Source: Lachnospiraceae bacterium (GTDB lineage: Bacteria > Bacillota_A > Clostridia > Lachnospirales > Lachnospiraceae). Taken from it: a stretch of 10,272 bases of DNA. Location of the stretch: the NCBI GenBank assembly GCA_017464045.1, contig JAFUEG010000087.1:1-10272 (forward strand), read 5' to 3'. The notes beneath the pieces were generated by a model. It saw nothing but the letters and a program-made list of their open reading frames with translations. It had not been told where the DNA came from and made no database searches. Of this stretch, positions 7,149 to 10,272 are shown piece by piece. The position numbers and the translations under genes are program-made. Positions within the stretch are counted from its first letter, which is position 1; each line of letters starts with the position of its first letter.

Positions 7149-7162
7149 AAAAGGTGATGTAA

Positions 7163-7687
7163 ATGTCTGAAATTAAGAAAATTCAAAATTATAATGTGCT
7201 TTTAATATCAATGGTGACGGTCTTTTTCTCAAGCATAATAATTAATATTATAATCAAAAAGGGTATTTCGCTTGAGTATCTGTCTTTTGATGTTCAAGAC
7301 ATACGCAGAGTGATTGCTCTTCCTGTTATATCGTCTTTTTTTATTTTATTATTAAAACGTATTAAACAGTTAATTATTGTTATTGTATTGATGAAGCTTA
7401 TAAAGCCGGAAATAATATATAATACTATAATAATAATGCTAAGTGTAATGTATGGAATGTTTATGTCAATTCAGGCGTATACAGGAGGAATTTATTATGT
7501 AGGAGTGCTTATAGTAAGCATATTACCTCACTATATTTTTTATTTTTTGTGTGTCGATTTGGTTTTCAGGTTTTACAAAGGAAAAGTTTTTAATAAAAAT
7601 AAAATTAGATTTATTACATCAATATTTATGTTAACTGCTATAGGAGTGTTTTTGGAAGAAAATTTTTTAAGATTTTTTTTAAAATAA
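7163..7687 (+). CDS. Small polytopic membrane protein, SpoIIM-like
   Basis: A 174-residue, very hydrophobic protein with about five to six predicted membrane segments (near 11-31, 49-64, 68-80, 85-105, 109-137 and 149-165). Short charged loops contain Lys/Arg. The stretch GVLIVSILPHYIFYFLCVDLV (about 114-134) carries the Leu-Pro-His of SpoIIM/DUF95 proteins, and the place between nudF and xerD matches spoIIM in Bacillus subtilis. SpoIIM forms, with SpoIID and SpoIIP, the complex that thins septal peptidoglycan and drives engulfment. The rest of the sequence is too divergent to be sure, and the protein is shorter than Bacillus SpoIIM (about 214 residues). AGGTGAT (7152-7158) just upstream of the ATG is a good ribosome binding site. 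The terminator hairpin 14 bases upstream leaves no room for a separate promoter, so expression must come from read-through or from inside the NUDIX gene. Confidence 0.6.
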   Translation: MSEIKKIQNYNVLLISMVTVFFSSIIINIIIKKGISLEYLSFDVQDIRRVIALPVISSFFILLLKRIKQLIIVIVLMKLIKPEIIYNTIIIMLSVMYGMFMSIQAYTGGIYYVGVLIVSILPHYIFYFLCVDLVFRFYKGKVFNKNKIRFITSIFMLTAIGVFLEENFLRFFLK

Positions 7688-7751
7688 AAAACAATATATA
7701 GTAAATTTGATATTTTGAATGTCTCTATTTTGTAGAATCCCTTGAAAACCT

Positions 7752-7836
7752 TTGATTTTACCGTGGTTTACAGAAAAAAATATACTTGATTTTATGTTAA
7801 TTAGAATTTAAAATCATATTTGTAAGTTTGATTTTA
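7752..7836. repeat. TGATTTTA repeats upstream of xerD
   Basis: TTGATTTTA occurs three times in direct orientation (7752-7760, 7786-7794, 7828-7836), and TAAAATCA, the inverse of TGATTTTA, occurs once (7809-7816). The last direct copy overlaps the -35 element of the proposed xerD promoter, and with the inverse copy it makes an inverted repeat with 8-base arms and a 12-base spacer. It may be an operator or chance clustering in AT-rich DNA. Confidence 0.4.
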
Positions 7837-7857
7837 CATAATACAGCACGGTATTAT
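7828..7857 (+). promoter_or_regulatory. Candidate xerD promoter
   Basis: TTGATT (7828-7833) and TATTAT (7852-7857) are separated by 18 bases, predicting a start near 7864 and a leader of about 47 bases. A second -35-like TTGACT at 7863-7868 lacks a good -10. The 223-base gap 7688-7910 holds this promoter and the TGATTTTA repeats and no clear terminator for the preceding gene. Confidence 0.5.
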
Positions 7858-7897
7858 CTGATTTGACTTATTAATTGTATTTTATACCTAATTCGAT

Positions 7898-7904
7898 AAG
7901 GGGA
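7898..7904 (+). promoter_or_regulatory. Ribosome binding site deciding the xerD start
   Basis: AAGGGGA lies six bases before the ATG at 7911. A longer in-frame reading from a TTG at 7875 would place this site inside the coding region and has no ribosome binding site of its own, so 7911 is chosen. Confidence 0.75.
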
Positions 7905-7910
7905 ATATTC

Positions 7911-8795
7911 ATGGGAGAATATGTTGACAAATATATAAACTATTTGAGTGAAGTTAAAAGATCAAGTAGAAATACAATTTCGTCTTATAAAAGAGACTTA
8001 TTGAAAATGTGCAAGTATTTTGATAATAATGGGATTGTTGATTTGCAAGAGGTTAATTCGACTGACTTAAGTACATATATTAATTTATTGGACAAGCAGG
8101 GGATGTCTTCAGCAACAATATCGAGAAATATTGCCAGCATAAAATCTTTTTTTATGTATTTGTTTAAAAATAAGGTTATTGAAGAAGACTGTGCGGATAA
8201 GCTTAAGGCACCAAAAATTGATAAAAAAGTACCGGAAATTTTGTCAATAGAGGAAATTAATCTTTTATTAGAACAGCCGTCCGGAAGAAGTAATAAAGAG
8301 ATAAGAGATAAAGCAATGTTGGAACTTCTATATGCGACAGGCTTGCGGGTTTCAGAGCTTATATCAATTAAACTGGAGGATGTTAATCTAACTCTGAGTT
8401 ATATTTTGTGCAGGGATAATAATAAAGAAAGGGTTATTCCTATTGAAAATGCAGCAAAATCAGCATTAGAATATTACATAAAAAATGCCAGAAAGGATAT
8501 GTGTGGCGAAAGTGAACTCCTTTTTACAAATTTAAAAGGGGAGAAAATGACCAGACAGGGTTTTTGGAAACTAATAAAGTTTTATGCCAGAAAAGCAGGA
8601 ATAGATAAAGATATAACTCCACATATGATTAGACATTCGTTTGCCTCACATTTGGTTAATAATGGAGCAGATTTAAAGGCAGTGCAGGAAATGCTCGGGC
8701 ATTCGGATATATCAACAACTCAGATATATCTTAAGAGTCGTCAAAGTAAAATTAAACAGGAATATGACAAAGCACATCCTCGTGCCAAATTATAA
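7911..8795 (+). CDS. xerD: Tyrosine site-specific recombinase XerD
   Basis: Tyrosine recombinase expected to resolve chromosome dimers at the dif site near the terminus, together with XerC/CodV. From the ATG at 7911 the protein has 294 residues, the usual XerD length. The N-terminal SAM-like core-binding domain (about 1-88) contains YINYLSEVKRSSRNTISSYKRDL. The catalytic domain (about 105-294) has the full set of active-site residues: Arg146 in ATGLRVSEL, Lys172 in NNKERVIPI, His238 and Arg241 in HMIRHSFASHL, His264 in MLGHSDISTTQIY, and the nucleophile Tyr273. The C-terminus YDKAHPRAKL is the typical XerD ending. Context after nudF and a SpoIIM-like gene agrees with chromosomal xerD rather than a phage integrase, and no mobile-element genes or attachment repeats are near. 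It ends five bases before the terminator shared with aroC. Confidence 0.95.
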   Translation: MGEYVDKYINYLSEVKRSSRNTISSYKRDLLKMCKYFDNNGIVDLQEVNSTDLSTYINLLDKQGMSSATISRNIASIKSFFMYLFKNKVIEEDCADKLKAPKIDKKVPEILSIEEINLLLEQPSGRSNKEIRDKAMLELLYATGLRVSELISIKLEDVNLTLSYILCRDNNKERVIPIENAAKSALEYYIKNARKDMCGESELLFTNLKGEKMTRQGFWKLIKFYARKAGIDKDITPHMIRHSFASHLVNNGADLKAVQEMLGHSDISTTQIYLKSRQSKIKQEYDKAHPRAKL

Positions 8796-8800
8796 AAGTA

Positions 8801-8840
8801 AAAAAAGCAGGAAAAGCCTAAGGCTTTTCCTGCTTTTTTT
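8801..8840. terminator. Bidirectional terminator shared by xerD and aroC
   Basis: AAAAAAGCAGGAAAAGCCT (8801-8819) is repeated exactly in inverse (8821-8839) around a single central base; the practical stem has a short UAA loop. A- and T-runs on both sides make it work in both directions. xerD stops 5 bases before it, and the aroC stop codon (8841-8839) reaches into its outer edge. Confidence 0.93.
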
Positions 8841-9936
8841 AGTTGTATATTTTTTTGAGATTTGAAAGCTTGGTGCCCATGTTTTGGAGCATAAGGTCGA
8901 GCAGTGTGATTGCACACATGGATTCAACTACTACAACTGCACGTGGCCCGATTATTGGGTCGTGTCTGCCTTTTATGGAAAGTGTGGTATCCTGCTTTTG
9001 ATTTGTCACGGTTTTTTGCTCTTTGAATATGGACGGGGTCGGTTTAAATGAAACTTTTAGTATTATATCTGAACCATCACTTATTCCGCCGAGTATTCCA
9101 CCTGAATGGTTGCTTGTTTTTTCAACCTTGTTGTTTTGCATGTGGAAATTATCATTGTTTTCTGAGCCTAATCGGTTTGTAACGGATAAGCCGTCACCGA
9201 TTTCCACTGCCTTAACTGCCCCTATTGACATGACAGCCTGAGCTAAAAGCGCATCCAGTTTGTCAAAAACCGGCTCACCTATTCCTGCAGGAACACCGCT
9301 TATTATACATTCAACAGATGAACCTACGGAATCGCTTTCTTTTATTATATTTTTCAGATAGTCACCTGCTTTTGAAGCACATGAGGCATCAGGCATATAA
9401 AAAGGATTATTATTTATTTCTTCTTTGTCAAAATTATTTTTATCTATAGACAACTCTCCGATAGAATTGACATAGGTACATAAATCTATTCCAAGCTCAT
9501 TTAATATTTTTATTGCTATTGCACCGGCTGCAACACGACCTATTGTTTCGCGACCGGAAGAACGTCCGCCGCCTCTGTAATCTCTAAAACCGTATTTCTC
9601 GTCATATGTATAATCGGCGTGTCCCGGACGATAGCAGCTCGCAATATTTCCATAGTCAGACGAATGATGATCTTTATTATAAACTATTAGGGATATAGGA
9701 GTTCCTGTTGTTTTTCCTTCAAATATTCCGGATAATATTTCTACTTTGTCGTCCTCATTTCTTAAGGTTGTAAATTCGTTCTGACCCGGTTTTCTTCTGT
9801 TTAGGAACTTTTGTATGTCGGTTTCATCGAGCGATAGACCGGCAGGACAACCATCTACAACAACACCAACGCCTTTACCATGAGATTCACCCCAGGTGGT
9901 TATTTTAAATAGTTTTCCAAAACTTGAACCACTCAT
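8839..9936 (-). CDS. aroC: Chorismate synthase
   Basis: Catalyses the last step of the shikimate pathway: removal of phosphate from 5-enolpyruvylshikimate 3-phosphate to give chorismate, using reduced FMN. The 365 residues match the bacterial length. All family signatures are present: SGSSFGKLFKITTWGESHG (2-20) with catalytic His19, RPGHADYTYDEKYG (103-116) with His106, the phosphate/flavin-binding YRGGGRSSGRETIGRVAAGA (120-139), NHSGGILGGISDG (276-288) and GRHDPIIGPRAVVVVES (323-339). No bifunctional flavin reductase domain is attached, so a separate source of reduced FMN is needed. GAGG (9948-9945) eight bases upstream supports the ATG at 9936. The gene stands alone: it converges on xerD and diverges from rpsO, with its own promoter, and no other shikimate gene is in the window. 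Confidence 0.98.
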   Translation of the reverse strand: MSGSSFGKLFKITTWGESHGKGVGVVVDGCPAGLSLDETDIQKFLNRRKPGQNEFTTLRNEDDKVEILSGIFEGKTTGTPISLIVYNKDHHSSDYGNIASCYRPGHADYTYDEKYGFRDYRGGGRSSGRETIGRVAAGAIAIKILNELGIDLCTYVNSIGELSIDKNNFDKEEINNNPFYMPDASCASKAGDYLKNIIKESDSVGSSVECIISGVPAGIGEPVFDKLDALLAQAVMSIGAVKAVEIGDGLSVTNRLGSENNDNFHMQNNKVEKTSNHSGGILGGISDGSDIILKVSFKPTPSIFKEQKTVTNQKQDTTLSIKGRHDPIIGPRAVVVVESMCAITLLDLMLQNMGTKLSNLKKIYN

Positions 9937-9958
9937 TAGTACTTCCTCGCTTTTTAAT

Positions 9959-9987
9959 ATTATACATAACAGCGGATAAGTTGAAAA
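9959..9987 (-). promoter_or_regulatory. Candidate aroC promoter
   Basis: On the minus strand TTTTCA (9987-9982) and a perfect TATAAT (9964-9959) are 17 bases apart. The start would be near 9952, giving a very short leader (about 16 bases) that still contains the GAGG ribosome binding site. Confidence 0.6.
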
Positions 9988-10116
9988 AGTAAAATATTTT
10001 ATACTTGTTTCAATGTTCCGTCTGATATATTATGTATTATAAATACTTTGGAAAAAAAATAAAGTGTTTTTACAAATTTATTTTGACAGTGGGACATTTT
10101 TTAATGAAATTTTTAC

Positions 10117-10148
10117 TTTACAAAGGTTATTCATTATGTTAATATAAT
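10117..10148 (+). promoter_or_regulatory. Candidate rpsO promoter
   Basis: TTTACA (10117-10122) is followed at 17 bases by TAATAT (10140-10145), which overlaps a perfect TATAAT (10143-10148, 20-base spacer). Transcription would start around 10152-10155, just at the base of the leader hairpin. A TTGACA at 10083-10088 lacks a good -10, and a weaker TTGTTT/TATTAT pair at 10005-10033 could be an upstream second promoter. Confidence 0.6.
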
Positions 10149-10154
10149 CAAGTC

Positions 10155-10220
10155 GTTCACTTAGTAAATGGAATCTCCGCCCTTTACCCGGTGAATAGAT
10201 TAAATTTTATTTTATGGAGG
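10155..10220 (+). promoter_or_regulatory. Structured rpsO leader, possible S15 autoregulatory element
   Basis: GTTCAC (10155-10160) pairs with GTGAAT (10191-10196), one pair being G-U. Inside it GTAAA (10164-10168) pairs with TTTAC (10183-10187), leaving a 3x3 internal loop (UUA / CCG). The apical loop contains TCTCC (10174-10178), which can pair with the rpsO ribosome binding site GGAGG (10216-10220), a potential pseudoknot. Ribosomal protein S15 represses its own mRNA in several bacteria through leader structures, in Escherichia coli via a pseudoknot. The folding was done by eye and binding by S15 is inferred. Confidence 0.45.
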
Positions 10221-10227
10221 ATACAAC

Positions 10228-10272
10228 ATGATTACAGCAGAAATGAAAAAAGAAATAATTGAAAAGTATGGA
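10228..10272 (+). CDS. rpsO: 30S ribosomal protein S15 (5' end only)
   Basis: The first 15 codons, MITAEMKKEIIEKYG, match the conserved N-terminus of ribosomal protein S15, in which MIT/S-x-E-x-K-x-x-I-I-x-x-Y-G is standard. S15 is a primary 16S rRNA binding protein that organises the central domain of the 30S subunit. GGAGG (10216-10220) lies seven bases before the ATG. The gene continues beyond the window; in many bacteria pnp follows. The upstream leader has structure consistent with translational autocontrol. The short fragment limits certainty, but the match and the long control region support it. Confidence 0.85.
   Translation, partial: MITAEMKKEIIEKYG

Noticed and set aside
7911..8795. 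xerD as a phage or integrative-element integrase.
   Set aside because: Length, the C-terminal YDKAHPRAKL ending and housekeeping neighbours fit chromosomal XerD; no attachment-site repeats, tRNA gene or mobile-element genes are nearby.
9990..10001. Perfect 12-base palindrome TAAAATATTTTA upstream of the aroC promoter.
   Set aside because: It is made entirely of A and T in very AT-rich DNA, with no partner site; chance is the simplest explanation.
10015..10042. ATATATTATGTA (about 10025-10036) resembles the right half of a Bacillus-type dif site, tempting near a xerD gene.
   Set aside because: The left arm and the distal part of the right arm do not match, the sequence is AT-rich, and dif is expected near the replication terminus rather than beside rpsO.

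Overview
The window looks like a housekeeping stretch of a low-GC, spore-forming Clostridia chromosome, most likely a member of the Lachnospiraceae. This rests on gene content and order (a coiled-coil 'ATPase' paired with YlbJ and TmcAL, recA-recX-rny, NUDIX / SpoIIM-like / xerD, chorismate synthase next to rpsO), AT-rich intergenic DNA, strong purine-rich ribosome binding sites and a Bacillus/Clostridium-type LexA box. The genus is not determined. There are nine complete protein genes and two cut by the window edges. I see no tRNA, rRNA, CRISPR array, insertion sequence or prophage gene.

Layout. Positions 1-658 (+) hold the 3' part of a coiled-coil protein with a very acidic tail. It converges on ylbJ (678-1664, -), a sporulation membrane protein, which follows tmcAL (1757-3043, -), the tRNA-Met cytidine acetate ligase. 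Bases 3044-3278 form a divergent control region between tmcAL and recA, with a recA promoter flanked by one perfect and one degenerate LexA box. recA (3279-4334), recX (4341-4826) and rny (4939-6480) follow on the + strand. recX looks translationally coupled to recA, while rny has its own promoter and a Shine-Dalgarno sequence buried in a palindrome. A hairpin separates rny from a NUDIX ADP-ribose pyrophosphatase gene (6549-7103). A terminator hairpin lies between that gene and a small SpoIIM-like membrane protein (7163-7687), followed by a 223-base control region and xerD (7911-8795). xerD and aroC (8839-9936, -) converge on one bidirectional terminator. The 291 bases 9937-10227 carry divergent promoters for aroC and rpsO plus a structured leader ahead of rpsO, of which only the first 15 codons are present.

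How the genes work together. There is no dedicated pathway here. The groupings are the conserved ones: recombinase plus modulator (recA-recX) next to the mRNA-decay endonuclease (rny), and nudF - spoIIM-like - xerD, which resembles the Bacillus subtilis nudF/spoIIM/xerD neighbourhood. YlbJ, the SpoIIM-like protein and the context point to a spore former.

I found no convincing undescribed defence or mobile system. The best leads are regulatory: a possible pseudoknot leader controlling rpsO, the sequestered rny ribosome binding site, paired LexA boxes around the recA promoter, and a repeated TGATTTTA element upstream of xerD.
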